The position numbers and the translations under genes were made by a program. From contig JAFSRR010000020.1 in assembly GCA_017446025.1 (NCBI GenBank), forward strand, positions 1-60,204: a stretch of DNA of 60,204 bases, in the 5' to 3' direction. Numbering within the stretch: the first letter of the stretch is position 1; each line of letters opens with the position of its first letter. Under the pieces are notes generated by a model. It was not told the DNA's origin, searched no databases, and was given only the letters and a program-made list of their open reading frames with translations. Below, piece by piece: positions 7,515 to 16,120 of the stretch. This DNA comes from Bacteroidales bacterium (GTDB lineage: Bacteria > Bacteroidota > Bacteroidia > Bacteroidales > UBA1402).

Positions 7515-8270
7515 TTACAGGATCATCAGCTTGACGGTGTGGCGGGAGGCGGGAAAATGAAGGAGATAGAAGCCGCGGGGCAGGGAGAAGGACTTGATGC
7601 CTTCGACCCGCTCGTCAAGGAGGCGATGTCCGGAGAGGTCATAGACCTCGACCTGGGCCGGGGAGGCCAGACTGAGCCTGAAACCGCCCGAGAGTGACTG
7701 AATCCGGTACTCATCGTAATGAAAAGGAGTAAAGGAATCGGGCAACACGCGAATCAATGCCACGTCATCGATGAGCAGGCCGGCCTTGTCGGTCTGGCAG
7801 AGCGAAAAAATCAATTGCAACGAATCCATATCACGCTTTAACTCGAAAGCATAGGATTTCAGTTGCCAGTCGTCGGCAGAAAGCGTATCGTAGGGGGCAT
7901 AGGGCGCATAGGATGTACCGCTGTAATAGCTGTTGCGAAGACATCCATGACCTTTGACATAATAGTCGAGCCGATAGGTGCCTGAAGGCAGTGCCAACGG
8001 GCAGGAAGACCATCGCACGTGCTGCTTCTGGGTTCTGACCAACTGGCAGGCCCACAAACCTGAATGGGCATCACTGGAAGGGGAAATGCCTTCATCGGGA
8101 ATACTGGACGTAGAACCCGTCCAATAAAGCGGCAGACTGTCTTGCCACAGTTCCAAACCGGCATTGGGAAGATCCATCACTCGGTCGGCCCGAAGGCCGG
8201 CCGGGAACAACAAAAAAGCAAGCGAGCCCATCAGGCTCACTTGCAGACGCTTGTAGAAACGTTTTTTCAT
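7515..8270 (-). CDS. Secreted T9SS cargo protein with sorting domain
   Basis: A 251-residue protein starting at MKKRFYKRLQ (ATG 8270), which gives a clean signal peptide with hydrophobic core SLMGSLAFLLFPAG. The frame extends 13 codons upstream without improving it. The middle (residues about 30-170) resembles a carbohydrate-binding-like beta-sandwich (HSGLWACQL, GTYRLDYYVKG, LLIDDVALI). The last 60 residues form a T9SS type A sorting domain: GGFRLSLASPAQVEVYDLSG, then LPRGFYLLHF and VKLMIL. The protein should cross the outer membrane by T9SS. The binding partner is unknown. A terminator-like hairpin sits inside the signal-peptide codons (8212-8244). Confidence 0.82.
   Translation of the reverse strand: MKKRFYKRLQVSLMGSLAFLLFPAGLRADRVMDLPNAGLELWQDSLPLYWTGSTSSIPDEGISPSSDAHSGLWACQLVRTQKQHVRWSSCPLALPSGTYRLDYYVKGHGCLRNSYYSGTSYAPYAPYDTLSADDWQLKSYAFELKRDMDSLQLIFSLCQTDKAGLLIDDVALIRVLPDSFTPFHYDEYRIQSLSGGFRLSLASPAQVEVYDLSGHRLLDERVEGIKSFSLPRGFYLLHFPASRHTVKLMIL
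8212..8244 (-). terminator. Terminator-like hairpin inside the T9SS cargo coding sequence
   Basis: On the minus strand an 11-bp stem (8244-8234 with 8228-8218, one U-G pair that would be an A-C mismatch on the other strand) has a 5-nt loop and is followed directly by six T (8217-8212). It begins 26 bases downstream of the start of translation. It has every feature of an intrinsic terminator or translation-coupled attenuator, but it could also be coincidence of signal-peptide codons. Confidence 0.55.
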
Positions 8271-8336
8271 GGTAAAAGATTTAAGGTGATTCATGCTGAG
8301 ATGAGACACACATCAACTGCAGCTAATTGTCGGAGG

Positions 8337-8366
8337 CAAAGATATTATTAATATTCCGTTCACAAA
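8337..8366 (-). promoter_or_regulatory. Promoter of the T9SS cargo gene
   Basis: On the minus strand TTTG (8366-8363), 18 bases, then TATCTTTG (8344-8337), matching the Bacteroidota consensus. Transcription would start near 8330, about 60 bases before the start codon. The rest of 8271-8553 shows no gene. Confidence 0.7.
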
Positions 8367-8553
8367 TCATTCTCCTATTATTTTTTTTACGAAAACTGAT
8401 TTATAACATTTCATGAAGAGGATGAGTACTAAAAATCAATCAGTTAAAGAAAAGAGGGAAATGCGAAAACCTGTCGCGGCATCGCCTCAAATCGTCGTTA
8501 TTTTCGAAAAATACCCGGGATAGAGGATGAAAACACCCCGGAAGAAGATTAAA

Positions 8554-9645
8554 TCAGCCGGCAAAAGAATCGGAAGGATCCGATTCGTCGGCCATATCCA
8601 GATCCTCGTGCGCTAAATCCAAGGGTTTGTGGGAAATCTCCGTGCTACCGGGAGAGGGTTGTTGCAATTGCAGCCACAACAGGTCTTTCAGTTCGTCCAA
8701 GCCCTGATGGGCGAGCGAGGAGATAAAGACTGTCGGGATATCGGGCAGAGAGGGACGCAAACCCTCGATCAATTCATCGTCGAGCATGTCGGATTTGCTC
8801 ACGGCCAATACCCGCTGCTTGTCGAGCAACTCAGGGTTGTACTGTTCCAGCTCCCGAAGCAGCACCCGATAGGCCGCCGCTATATCGTCGCTGTCGGCCG
8901 GCACCATGAACAGCAGCAGCGAATTGCGCTCGATATGACGCAGGAAGCGCAAACCCAGTCCTTTGCCTTCAGAGGCGCCCTCGATGATACCGGGGATGTC
9001 GGCCATGACAAAAGACTTGCCCTCGCGCCAAGGCACAATGCCCAGATTGGGCACCAGGGTAGTAAAGGGATAATCGGCGATTTCGGGCTTGGCAGCTGAA
9101 AGAACCGACAACAGGGTAGATTTGCCGGCATTGGGGAAACCCACCAGGCCGACATCGGCCAGGAGCTTGAGTTCGAGGATGATGTCACGCTCCTCCATCG
9201 GCTCGCCGGGCTGGGAGAAACGGGGTGTCTGGTTGACAGCCGTGCGGAAGTTCCAGTTGCCCAGACCGCCACGGCCGCCCTTGAGCAGGATCACCTCCTG
9301 GCCATCCTCGTTGATGTCGCAAAGGAATTCACCGGTATTGGCATCGTAGGCCACCGTACCGACCGGCACTTCGATGTATTTGTCGGCGCCGGCCGCTCCC
9401 GACGAGCGATTGCCACTGCCCGAACCTCCGGCCCCGGCAAAGACATGACGTTCGTAACGCAGATGCAACAGGGTCCAGTAATTGCGGTTGCCACGCAAGA
9501 TGACATGGCCGCCCCGGCCGCCGTCACCGCCGTCCGGACCGCCTTTGGCAATGTACTTTTCCCGGTGGAAATGCGTCGAGCCTGCCCCGCCCTTGCCCGA
9601 GCGGCAGTGTATCTTCACATAATCCACAAAATTGCTCTCTGCCAT
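8554..9645 (-). CDS. obg: GTPase Obg (ribosome assembly)
   Basis: A 363-residue Obg GTPase. The glycine-rich Obg fold fills residues 1-158 ([20 protein letters not shown]). The G domain has G1 GFPNAGKST at 169-177, G3 DIPG, and SKSD in place of the common NKxD guanine-recognition motif. Obg acts in the cytoplasm in 50S subunit maturation and stress response. It is third in the leftward run hpt-adk-obg (gaps of 43 and 41 bases). The acidic C-terminal tail is short, as usual in Bacteroidota. Confidence 0.97.
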   Translation of the reverse strand: MAESNFVDYVKIHCRSGKGGAGSTHFHREKYIAKGGPDGGDGGRGGHVILRGNRNYWTLLHLRYERHVFAGAGGSGSGNRSSGAAGADKYIEVPVGTVAYDANTGEFLCDINEDGQEVILLKGGRGGLGNWNFRTAVNQTPRFSQPGEPMEERDIILELKLLADVGLVGFPNAGKSTLLSVLSAAKPEIADYPFTTLVPNLGIVPWREGKSFVMADIPGIIEGASEGKGLGLRFLRHIERNSLLLFMVPADSDDIAAAYRVLLRELEQYNPELLDKQRVLAVSKSDMLDDELIEGLRPSLPDIPTVFISSLAHQGLDELKDLLWLQLQQPSPGSTEISHKPLDLAHEDLDMADESDPSDSFAG

Positions 9646-9686
9646 ATACGGTTATGATAGGTCTGACGGCCTTTCGGCCGACAGGA

Positions 9687-10259
9687 TCAGACAAGTTTGT
9701 CCAAAGCGGCCTCCACCAGGGCCGAAGTCTCCTCGATGCTGCCCGTGCCGTCGATCTTGACACAGACACCCTTGGCCACGTAATAATCGACCACAGGGGA
9801 GGTAACCTGGTGATAGACTTTGACACGGTTCTTGATGGTTTCTGGATTGTCGTCGGCACGACCGGATATCTGGGCCCGGAACAGCATACGCTCCACCAGG
9901 GTCTCGTCGGGGACCACGAGGTCGAGCAGCACGGAGACCTTCTCGCCACGCTGGGCCAGCATCTCGTCCAATATGGCAGCTTGGGCTACATTGCGGGGAA
10001 AACCGTCGAAAATGACACCCTTGGCCTGTCCAATCCCGTCCATAGCCTTGGCCAGGATACGGACAATCATTTCGTCAGGTACCAGATTACCGGCATCGGT
10101 ATAGGACTTGGCGATCTTGCCCAGTTCAGTACCTGCGGCCATCTCAGCGCGCAGCAAATCGCCGGTGGAAAGGTGTTTCAAACTGTATTTTTCAGTAATG
10201 ACAGCGCTTTGCGTCCCCTTGCCCGAGCCGGGGCCACCAAAAATAACAACATTCAGCAT
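9687..10259 (-). CDS. adk: Adenylate kinase
   Basis: A 190-residue short-form adenylate kinase. The P-loop is GGPGSGKGT at residues 8-16, followed by the AMP-binding STGDLLR and GVIFDGFPR motifs and the LID arginines (GRADDNPETIKNRV). The LID domain lacks the zinc cysteines of the long form. It interconverts ATP plus AMP with two ADP in the cytoplasm. It lies between hpt and obg in one transcription unit. Confidence 0.97.
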   Translation of the reverse strand: MLNVVIFGGPGSGKGTQSAVITEKYSLKHLSTGDLLRAEMAAGTELGKIAKSYTDAGNLVPDEMIVRILAKAMDGIGQAKGVIFDGFPRNVAQAAILDEMLAQRGEKVSVLLDLVVPDETLVERMLFRAQISGRADDNPETIKNRVKVYHQVTSPVVDYYVAKGVCVKIDGTGSIEETSALVEAALDKLV

Positions 10260-10302
10260 CTCTTCAATATTAAGGTATAATCATCCAATTGTTTACGCCG
10301 GC

Positions 10303-10833
10303 CTACTCTGCCAGCACGTAGATATCACGGTAGTTGCGCCCGTAGCCGTTGTAGTCCAGACCATAACCCACCAGGAACTTGCTGGGCACGTTGATGCCTA
10401 CATAGTCCAGATGGAGGTCGCACTGCAGCGATTCGGGTTTGAAAGTGCAGGTCACCACGCGGACCGAGGCCGGATTGGCCTGTTGCAGCGTGGCAATCAT
10501 ATTCTTCATTGTCAAGCCGGTATCGACGATATCTTCCAGTATCACCACATGACGCCCCGTCAGGTCACGATCGATGCCGATGAGGGTCTTGACACCGCCG
10601 GTGCTGATCAGCCCGGCATAGGAAGAGCATTTGACGAAGGAAATTTCGCAGGGGAAATCGATTTCTTTCATCAAATCGCCTGCAAACATAAACACTCCGT
10701 TCAACACACCCAGGAAAAGCGGATTCTTGTCTCCGAGGTCTTGCTTGATCTCGGCTGCCACACGCTTGATTTCTTTCTGGATTTCCGCTTCCTTGATGAG
10801 CGGAAGGAACTTTTTGTCGAGTACCTGTATCAT
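10303..10833 (-). CDS. hpt: Hypoxanthine phosphoribosyltransferase
   Basis: A 176-residue purine phosphoribosyltransferase. The PRPP-binding signature is VVILEDIVDTGLTMKNM, and the N-terminal region carries LNGVFMFAGDL. It converts hypoxanthine or guanine plus PRPP to IMP or GMP for purine salvage. I chose MIQVLDKKF (10833) over an in-frame ATG seven codons upstream because it gives the usual N-terminus. It shares purine metabolism with the adjacent adk. A near-consensus -7 element TACCTTCG lies on the minus strand at 10865-10858. Confidence 0.94.
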   Translation of the reverse strand: MIQVLDKKFLPLIKEAEIQKEIKRVAAEIKQDLGDKNPLFLGVLNGVFMFAGDLMKEIDFPCEISFVKCSSYAGLISTGGVKTLIGIDRDLTGRHVVILEDIVDTGLTMKNMIATLQQANPASVRVVTCTFKPESLQCDLHLDYVGINVPSKFLVGYGLDYNGYGRNYRDIYVLAE

Positions 10834-10885
10834 ATTCCTTAGCTTGAAAATCATTGGCGAAGGTACGAAAAATAAAAATATGTCC

Positions 10886-10893
10886 TACCTTTG
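10886..10893 (+). promoter_or_regulatory. -7 element of the NAD(P)HX repair gene
   Basis: TACCTTTG matches the Bacteroidota -7 consensus. The transcript would start near 10900, only about 12 bases before the ATG at 10912. No good -33 TTTG is seen at the right distance. Confidence 0.5.
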
Positions 10894-10911
10894 CCTCAAG
10901 GGTTTTATGCA

Positions 10912-12543
10912 ATGAAGATCTATCCGACCAAAGAGATCCGTTTTCTCGACAGCGAGACCATCCGTCTGCGCAACATCACATCCGACGACTTGATGCAGGA
11001 AGCAGCCCGGGGCTTGACCACCCTGCTGCTCGAAACGCTGGACCGCCCTTTGCGAAACGGACAATGCAAGCCGCGACAAATCTGGTTATTGGCCGGTCCC
11101 GGCAACAACGGCGGAGATGCGCTGTCGATGGCCCGGATGCTGCTGCAAGCCGGCCACCCATGCCGTTGCCTGCTGTTGAGCGGCGGCAAAACCCTTTCTC
11201 CCGACTGCCGGCTCAATGCCGAGCGTCTGCAGGCCATGGCGCCCGATGCACTCGTTGTCAACGATAGCGGCCGCTGGCAAAGCGAGTTGCTCGATCCCCT
11301 ACCCAACCTCATTGTCGACGGCCTTTTCGGCAGCGGACTGAGCCGCCCCCTGACCGGCTGTTTTGCCCAAGCAGTCATGTGGATCAACGCCCAAGAAGCC
11401 GAAGTCGTTTCCATCGACCTGCCATCGGGCCTGATGGGCGAAGACAACGGGAACAACACGCCCGACACCATTGTGCGGGCCGACCACGTGCTGGGTCTGC
11501 ACTACCCCCGCCTGGCCTTCCTGCTGCCGGAGAATGCGCCCTATGTGGCCCATTGGCAACTGGCACCGCTCAATATCCCCACCGAGGCCGAAGCCCAGGT
11601 GGACACACCTTATTGTCTAAGTGAGAAATCCGAAATCAGGGCGTTGCTCCATCCTCGCGGCACTTTTGCCAACAAGGGCAGTTTCGGCCACGGCCTGCTC
11701 ATCGCCGGTTGCCACGAGATGTGCGGCGGTGCCATCCTGGCCGGCCAGGGAGCCTTGCGCAGCGGTATCGGACTGCTCGACCTCTGTGTGCCGGAGAGTG
11801 TCTATCCAACTGTGCAGACCGCCCTGCCCGAAGCCATGGTCCGACGCAACGAGGGTGACAAGCGCTGCTTCAACTCACTCGAAGGCCTGCCCCTGGACAA
11901 ATACCAGGCCATCGCCATCGGGCCTGCCCTGGGCAAAGGACCGGCCCAAAAGCAAGGACTGGAAGCCCTGTTACAAGCCATCGAATCCCGGCAAAACCAT
12001 CGTAAACCGGTTCCTGCCCTGTTGCTCGATGCCGATGCCTTGAACCTGCTGGCCGACCATCCTGCCCTCTGGGCACTGATACCGCCCGAGACCATTCTCA
12101 CCCCGCATCCCGGCGAATTGGACCGCCTGGCCGGCCAACGGGCCGATTCGGGCTACGAGCGCCTGCAGCGGGCCCGGCAAATAGCCACGGAGCATCACAT
12201 CCACATCGTCCTGAAGGGCGCCTACACCGCCGTCATCGCTTCCGATGGCCGGGTCTGCTTCAACGCCACCGGCAATCCGGGCATGGCCACTGGCGGCAGC
12301 GGTGATGTGTTAAGCGGGATTTTACTATCTTTGCTCGCCCAAGGCTACCAACCCGGCGAGGCCGCCCGACTGGGCGTCTGGCTACACGGCCTGAGCGGAG
12401 ACCTGGCCCTGCAGCAGCCCACAAGACAAGGCATCGCCGATGAGCCTGATCTCTGCCGGCAATCAACGGAAAGCCTCACTGCCGGCGATTTGCCCCGTCA
12501 CTTGGGCCTGGCATTCGAATCATTAAAAAACGACATACAATGA
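10912..12543 (+). CDS. nnr: Bifunctional NAD(P)HX epimerase and ADP-dependent dehydratase
   Basis: A 543-residue fusion. The N-terminal YjeF_N domain (residues about 1-215) has the Rossmann motif GPGNNGGDALSMARML and catalyses epimerisation of hydrated NAD(P)H. The C-terminal ribokinase-like domain (about 235-535) has the GNPGMATGGSGDVLSG signature of the dehydratase. Together they repair NAD(P)HX. The start at 10912 (MKIYPTKEI) is used because the upstream in-frame ATG lies within the promoter. The 3' end overlaps the next start by four bases (ATGA). Confidence 0.94.
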   Translation: MKIYPTKEIRFLDSETIRLRNITSDDLMQEAARGLTTLLLETLDRPLRNGQCKPRQIWLLAGPGNNGGDALSMARMLLQAGHPCRCLLLSGGKTLSPDCRLNAERLQAMAPDALVVNDSGRWQSELLDPLPNLIVDGLFGSGLSRPLTGCFAQAVMWINAQEAEVVSIDLPSGLMGEDNGNNTPDTIVRADHVLGLHYPRLAFLLPENAPYVAHWQLAPLNIPTEAEAQVDTPYCLSEKSEIRALLHPRGTFANKGSFGHGLLIAGCHEMCGGAILAGQGALRSGIGLLDLCVPESVYPTVQTALPEAMVRRNEGDKRCFNSLEGLPLDKYQAIAIGPALGKGPAQKQGLEALLQAIESRQNHRKPVPALLLDADALNLLADHPALWALIPPETILTPHPGELDRLAGQRADSGYERLQRARQIATEHHIHIVLKGAYTAVIASDGRVCFNATGNPGMATGGSGDVLSGILLSLLAQGYQPGEAARLGVWLHGLSGDLALQQPTRQGIADEPDLCRQSTESLTAGDLPRHLGLAFESLKNDIQ

Positions 12544-13667
12544 AAAGACTCACCCTTCTACTGGCTGCCGTCCTGCCCCTGACACTCGCGGCCCAGATCA
12601 TCACCGCACCGCTCGAGGGCGACCTGCCCAAAGGTAGTATCGTGTACTATCTGCCCCAAACCGGCCTGCATGTCACCGTGACACAGCGCACCATCGTCGA
12701 GACCCCGGGCCAGTTTGCCCGCTACGCCCAGCATTGCCTGGGCCTCAAGGAGGTCATCACCCAGGAAAGCACCCGCTGCGAGATTGCCTCCGTGCAGGCC
12801 ACTGCCTTCACCCGGCCCGACCCGTCTCAGCGCTACTGCATCCAGGCCCTGCGTCCTGCCTTCAGCGAAAAAGCCAAGAGCATCCCGCCGATGCCTGCCC
12901 TGAAAGTAGTCACTACGCCCGAAGGACTGTTACAGGCTGTCAACATGGAACCCACGGCCGCCCCGCAAACCCCACCTTGTCACGAGGCAAAGCCCTGCCC
13001 TGAGATACAGGATGCTTGCTGCGAGAAAGCCCCCGTCAGCGCCCCCCTCACCCAGGAAATGCAGCTGGCCAGTTCCACACTGCGCATGGCCGAACTGGCC
13101 GCCAAACAGATATTCAGCTTGCGTGAAACCCGCCTGGCCCTGATCCAAGGCGAGATAGAGAACATGCCTTCCGACGGTGCCGGACTGGCCCTGATGCTCC
13201 AGCAGCTGGACGAGACCGAAAAAGCCTATACCGAGCTCTTTACCGGCACCCGCTGCGAAAGCTGCCAAGTGCTCCAATACGACATCATTCCCGAAAAAGG
13301 GCGCCATCGCCAGGTGGTGTTCCGCTTTTCCACCCAGAAAGGCGTCATCGACAAGGACGACCTGAGCGGCCGCCCCGTCTATCTGAGCCTCAGCCCGCGC
13401 CACGACGCACCCCTGACCCAGGTGCGCGACAGTTTCATGGTGGAAAGGCCCACCAAGAAAACCCCGGCCCGCATGGAAGCCCTGCCCGTGGGCCTCTATT
13501 ACTATCATCCCGTCCAGACCGCCTTCAGTATCGTCGACGCTGAAAAGAAGACCTACCTCGAAGGCCAATGCTGTTTTGCCCAGGAAGGCGATTTGCTGTT
13601 CCTGGAAGCGGCCAGTGACATCAAGGTCGAACTCGATCCGGCCACCGGAGCCATCCTGAAGCGATAG
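12540..13667 (+). CDS. DUF4831 family secreted protein
   Basis: A 375-residue protein with a signal peptide (MKRLTLLLAAVLPLTLAAQ). The phrase GSIVYYLPQTGLHVTV, followed by VTQRTIVETPGQFARYA, and the C-terminal GLYYYHPVQTAFSIV match the DUF4831 family of Bacteroidota as I remember it. Cysteine pairs cluster at about residues 145-165 (CHEAKPCPEIQDACC). Function is unknown; the export signal places it in the periplasm or at the outer membrane. It is translationally coupled to the NAD(P)HX repair gene by a four-base overlap, which need not mean a shared job. Confidence 0.8.
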   Translation: MKRLTLLLAAVLPLTLAAQIITAPLEGDLPKGSIVYYLPQTGLHVTVTQRTIVETPGQFARYAQHCLGLKEVITQESTRCEIASVQATAFTRPDPSQRYCIQALRPAFSEKAKSIPPMPALKVVTTPEGLLQAVNMEPTAAPQTPPCHEAKPCPEIQDACCEKAPVSAPLTQEMQLASSTLRMAELAAKQIFSLRETRLALIQGEIENMPSDGAGLALMLQQLDETEKAYTELFTGTRCESCQVLQYDIIPEKGRHRQVVFRFSTQKGVIDKDDLSGRPVYLSLSPRHDAPLTQVRDSFMVERPTKKTPARMEALPVGLYYYHPVQTAFSIVDAEKKTYLEGQCCFAQEGDLLFLEAASDIKVELDPATGAILKR

Positions 13668-13697
13668 CCGGAAGCGGCCCCTCGCCGACCAGACAAA

Positions 13698-13730
13698 AAA
13701 AGCCCGTTGCCATACGCAACGGGCTTTCGT
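13698..13730. terminator. Bidirectional terminator between DUF4831 gene and fba
   Basis: A perfect 10-bp stem (13701-13710 with 13716-13725), loop CATAC, with TTTCGTTTT on the plus side and a run of seven A (T on the minus strand) on the other side. It can end both converging transcripts. Confidence 0.92.
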
Positions 13731-13747
13731 TTTATATCGATTGCAAC

Positions 13748-14746
13748 TTAGTCGATCTGATTGGCCGAGCCGACTACATCGACAATCTTGTGGACGTAGA
13801 GCTTCTTCATCAGGTCGCGGGCCGGACCCAGGTATTTGCGCGGGTCGAACTCGGCAGGCTTGGTGGCCAGCACTTCGCGGACAGCGGCGGTCATGGCGAT
13901 ACGGGCATCGGAGTCGATGTTGATCTTGCAGACAGCCGACTTGGCAGCGCGACGGAGCTGCTCTTCGGGAATACCGATGGAATCCTTCATGGCACCGCCA
14001 TACTTGTTGATGATGGCAACCAGGTCCTGAGGAACGGACGAAGAACCGTGCAGCACGATGGGGAAGCCGGGGATCTTCTTTTCGATCTCTTCGAGGATGT
14101 CGAAGCGGAGTGGCGGCGGAATCAGGATGCCGTTCTTGTCGCGAGTGCACTGGGCAGGGGTGAACTTGTTGGCACCATGGGAAGTGCCGATCGAGATGGC
14201 CAGAGAATCGACACCCGTGCGGGTAACGAATTCGATGACATCCTCGGGACGGGTATAGTGGCTCTTTTCGGAAGAGACTTCGTCTTCGACACCGGCCAGC
14301 ACACCCAGTTCACCTTCGACGGTGACATCAAACTGATGGGCATATTCAACGACCTTCTTGGTCAGGGCGATATTCTCTTCGAAAGAATACTTCGAACCGT
14401 CAATCATGACAGAGGAGAAACCGTTGTCGATGCAAGACTTGCAGAGTTCGAAAGAATCACCGTGATCCAGATGGATAACAATCTCGGGATGAGCCAGGCC
14501 CAGTTCCTTGGCATAGGCCACAGCACCCTGCGACATATAGCGCAGCAAGGTGGAGTTGGCATAGTTTCGGGCACCGTTGGACACCTGCAGGATGACCGGA
14601 GACTTGGTCTCGGCAGCTGCCTGGATGATGGCCTGCAACTGTTCCATGTTATTGAAATTGAAAGCAGCGATGGCGTACTTTCCGGCAATGGCCTTCTTGA
14701 ACATTTCTCTGGTGTTCACCAGGCCTAAATCTTTGTAGTTTACCAT
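13748..14746 (-). CDS. fba: Class II fructose-bisphosphate aldolase
   Basis: A 332-residue class II (zinc-dependent) aldolase. It has the zinc-site signature IHLDHGDS, SIGTSHGANKF with a second zinc histidine, and LHGSSSVPQD near the phosphate site. It cleaves fructose 1,6-bisphosphate to glyceraldehyde 3-phosphate and dihydroxyacetone phosphate in glycolysis. Start MVNYKDLGL (14746) is preferred to an in-frame ATG 18 codons upstream that would lie across the promoter. It is monocistronic, with its own promoter and terminator. Confidence 0.96.
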   Translation of the reverse strand: MVNYKDLGLVNTREMFKKAIAGKYAIAAFNFNNMEQLQAIIQAAAETKSPVILQVSNGARNYANSTLLRYMSQGAVAYAKELGLAHPEIVIHLDHGDSFELCKSCIDNGFSSVMIDGSKYSFEENIALTKKVVEYAHQFDVTVEGELGVLAGVEDEVSSEKSHYTRPEDVIEFVTRTGVDSLAISIGTSHGANKFTPAQCTRDKNGILIPPPLRFDILEEIEKKIPGFPIVLHGSSSVPQDLVAIINKYGGAMKDSIGIPEEQLRRAAKSAVCKINIDSDARIAMTAAVREVLATKPAEFDPRKYLGPARDLMKKLYVHKIVDVVGSANQID

Positions 14747-14770
14747 AGTTGTTAGTGTTATTAGCGAGTA

Positions 14771-14798
14771 CAAAATTAGTGCATTTATGCGTATGCAC
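14771..14798 (-). promoter_or_regulatory. fba -7 element with adjacent palindrome
   Basis: TAATTTTG on the minus strand (14778-14771) fits the Bacteroidota -7 box. Directly upstream of it, in the promoter spacer, lies the inverted repeat GTGCAT-N8-ATGCAC (14779-14798), a possible operator. No clear -33 TTTG is seen. Confidence 0.5.
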
Positions 14799-14818
14799 AT
14801 AAAAATGGAGACTATTTT

Positions 14819-14848
14819 TTTGTATTTGCCGAAAAATCTCTACTTTTG
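14819..14848 (+). promoter_or_regulatory. Promoter of rpmE (L31)
   Basis: TTTG (14819-14822), 18 bases, TACTTTTG (14841-14848). Transcription would begin near 14855, leaving a leader of about 120 bases before the L31 start. Confidence 0.7.
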
Positions 14849-14911
14849 CAGGCCATTACGAATTACCAGTTTGTACTTGAAATAAATTCATTAGAAACAG
14901 CGATGCAGTAC

Positions 14912-14951
14912 AAGCCCAGCCAAGGGCGGTTTTCCCCGGCAAAGCCCAGCC
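14912..14951 (+). promoter_or_regulatory. Long L31 leader with a 10-bp direct repeat
   Basis: AAGCCCAGCC occurs at 14912-14921 and again at 14942-14951 within the untranslated leader of rpmE. Ribosomal-protein leaders often bind their own product, but I recognise no known leader family here. Confidence 0.3.
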
Positions 14952-14977
14952 TGCGTCAATAACGAAACAAACACATT

Positions 14978-15232
14978 ATGAAAAAAGATTTGCATCCCGC
15001 CGAATATCGTCCGGTCGTTTTCAAAGACATGTCGAACGGTGACATGTTCGTATCCCGCTCCACCATCGCCACGAAGGAAACCATCGAATATGAAGGACAG
15101 ACCCTGCCGCTGGTAAAGCTGGAAATCTCTTCCACTTCCCACCCCTTCTACACGGGTAAGTCCAAGCTGGTCGATACCGCCGGTCGCGTCGACAAGTTCA
15201 TGAGCCGCTACGGCAACCGCAAGAAAAACTAA
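14978..15232 (+). CDS. rpmE: 50S ribosomal protein L31 type B
   Basis: An 84-residue L31 protein: [20 protein letters not shown], then [20 protein letters not shown]. It has no CxxC zinc-binding cysteines, which marks the type B (zinc-free, C-minus) paralogue. It belongs to the large ribosomal subunit. It is a single-gene unit with its own promoter, a long leader and a terminator. Confidence 0.95.
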   Translation: MKKDLHPAEYRPVVFKDMSNGDMFVSRSTIATKETIEYEGQTLPLVKLEISSTSHPFYTGKSKLVDTAGRVDKFMSRYGNRKKN

Positions 15233-15263
15233 TCCGTCCCTCCTACACGGATTCCATACAACA

Positions 15264-15300
15264 AACGCTCCGAGCCGCAAGGTCCGGAGCGTTTTTATTT
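15264..15300 (+). terminator. Terminator after rpmE
   Basis: ACGCTCCG pairs with CGGAGCGT around a 12-nt loop, followed by TTTTATTT. It also lies in the convergent gap to thyA. Confidence 0.8.
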
Positions 15301-15319
15301 GTCGCTTTCGAAGGGAAAA

Positions 15320-16114
15320 CTATACCGACACTTCGCCTTTGATGTGGGGATGCGGGTCGTAGCCCTGCAGCTCGAAATCTTCGTACTGGAAATCGAAGAT
15401 GCTGTGCACCTCGGGGTTGATGCGCATCTCGGGCAGGGGGCGCGGATCGCGGGTCAGTTGCAGCTTGACCTGATCGAGGTGGTTCAGGTAGATGTGGGCA
15501 TCGCCCAGGGTGTGGACAAAATCGCCGGCCTGCAGGCCGCAAACCTGAGCCATCATCTTCAACAGCAAGGCATAGGAAGCAATGTTGAAGGGCACGCCCA
15601 GGAAAATGTCGGCGCTGCGCTGGTAAAGCTGCAGGCTGAGCCGGCCGTCGCAGACATAGAACTGGAAGAAAGCATGGCAGGGCGGCAGGTTCATGTTCTT
15701 GAGATCGGCCACGTTCCACGAGCTGACGATGATGCGGCGCGAATCGGGATTGTGCTTGATCTGGTCGACCGCCTCGGAGATCTGGTCGATGAAACCGCCC
15801 TCATAGTCGGGCCAGGAGCGCCACTGGTAGCCGTAGATATGGCCCAGGTTGCCGTCGGGATCGGCCCATTCGTTCCAGATACGCACACCCCGCTCCTGCA
15901 GCCATTGGGCATTGGTGTTGCCCTGCAGGAACCACAACAGCTCGTAGATGATGGATTTCAGATGGAGCTTCTTGGTGGTGAGCAGCGGGAAACCGTCGTC
16001 GAGCCGGAAACGCATCTGGTGACCGAAGACGCTGATGGTGCCCGTGCCGGTACGGTCATGCTTGACATGGCCTTCGTCCAGCACCCGTTGCAGCAGGTCG
16101 AGATATTGTCGCAT
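15320..16114 (-). CDS. thyA: Thymidylate synthase
   Basis: A 264-residue ThyA, the same length as the E. coli enzyme. The nucleophile is Cys146 in [10 protein letters not shown], with RRIIVSSWN and [12 protein letters not shown] for dUMP and folate binding. It makes dTMP from dUMP and methylenetetrahydrofolate. The dihydrofolate reductase gene that often follows thyA is absent here. It lies six bases after porE and is probably the last gene of the leftward operon that starts with the ABC-F gene. Confidence 0.97.
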   Translation of the reverse strand: MRQYLDLLQRVLDEGHVKHDRTGTGTISVFGHQMRFRLDDGFPLLTTKKLHLKSIIYELLWFLQGNTNAQWLQERGVRIWNEWADPDGNLGHIYGYQWRSWPDYEGGFIDQISEAVDQIKHNPDSRRIIVSSWNVADLKNMNLPPCHAFFQFYVCDGRLSLQLYQRSADIFLGVPFNIASYALLLKMMAQVCGLQAGDFVHTLGDAHIYLNHLDQVKLQLTRDPRPLPEMRINPEVHSIFDFQYEDFELQGYDPHPHIKGEVSV

Positions 16115-16120
16115 ACTTAT

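Noticed and set aside
8271..8553. Possible small gene between the T9SS cargo gene and obg
   Set aside because: Apart from the promoter I find no frame with protein character in these 283 bases.
12930..14150. 406-codon minus-strand frame spanning the DUF4831 gene, terminator and fba
   Set aside because: It crosses a strong bidirectional terminator and two well-supported genes in other frames.
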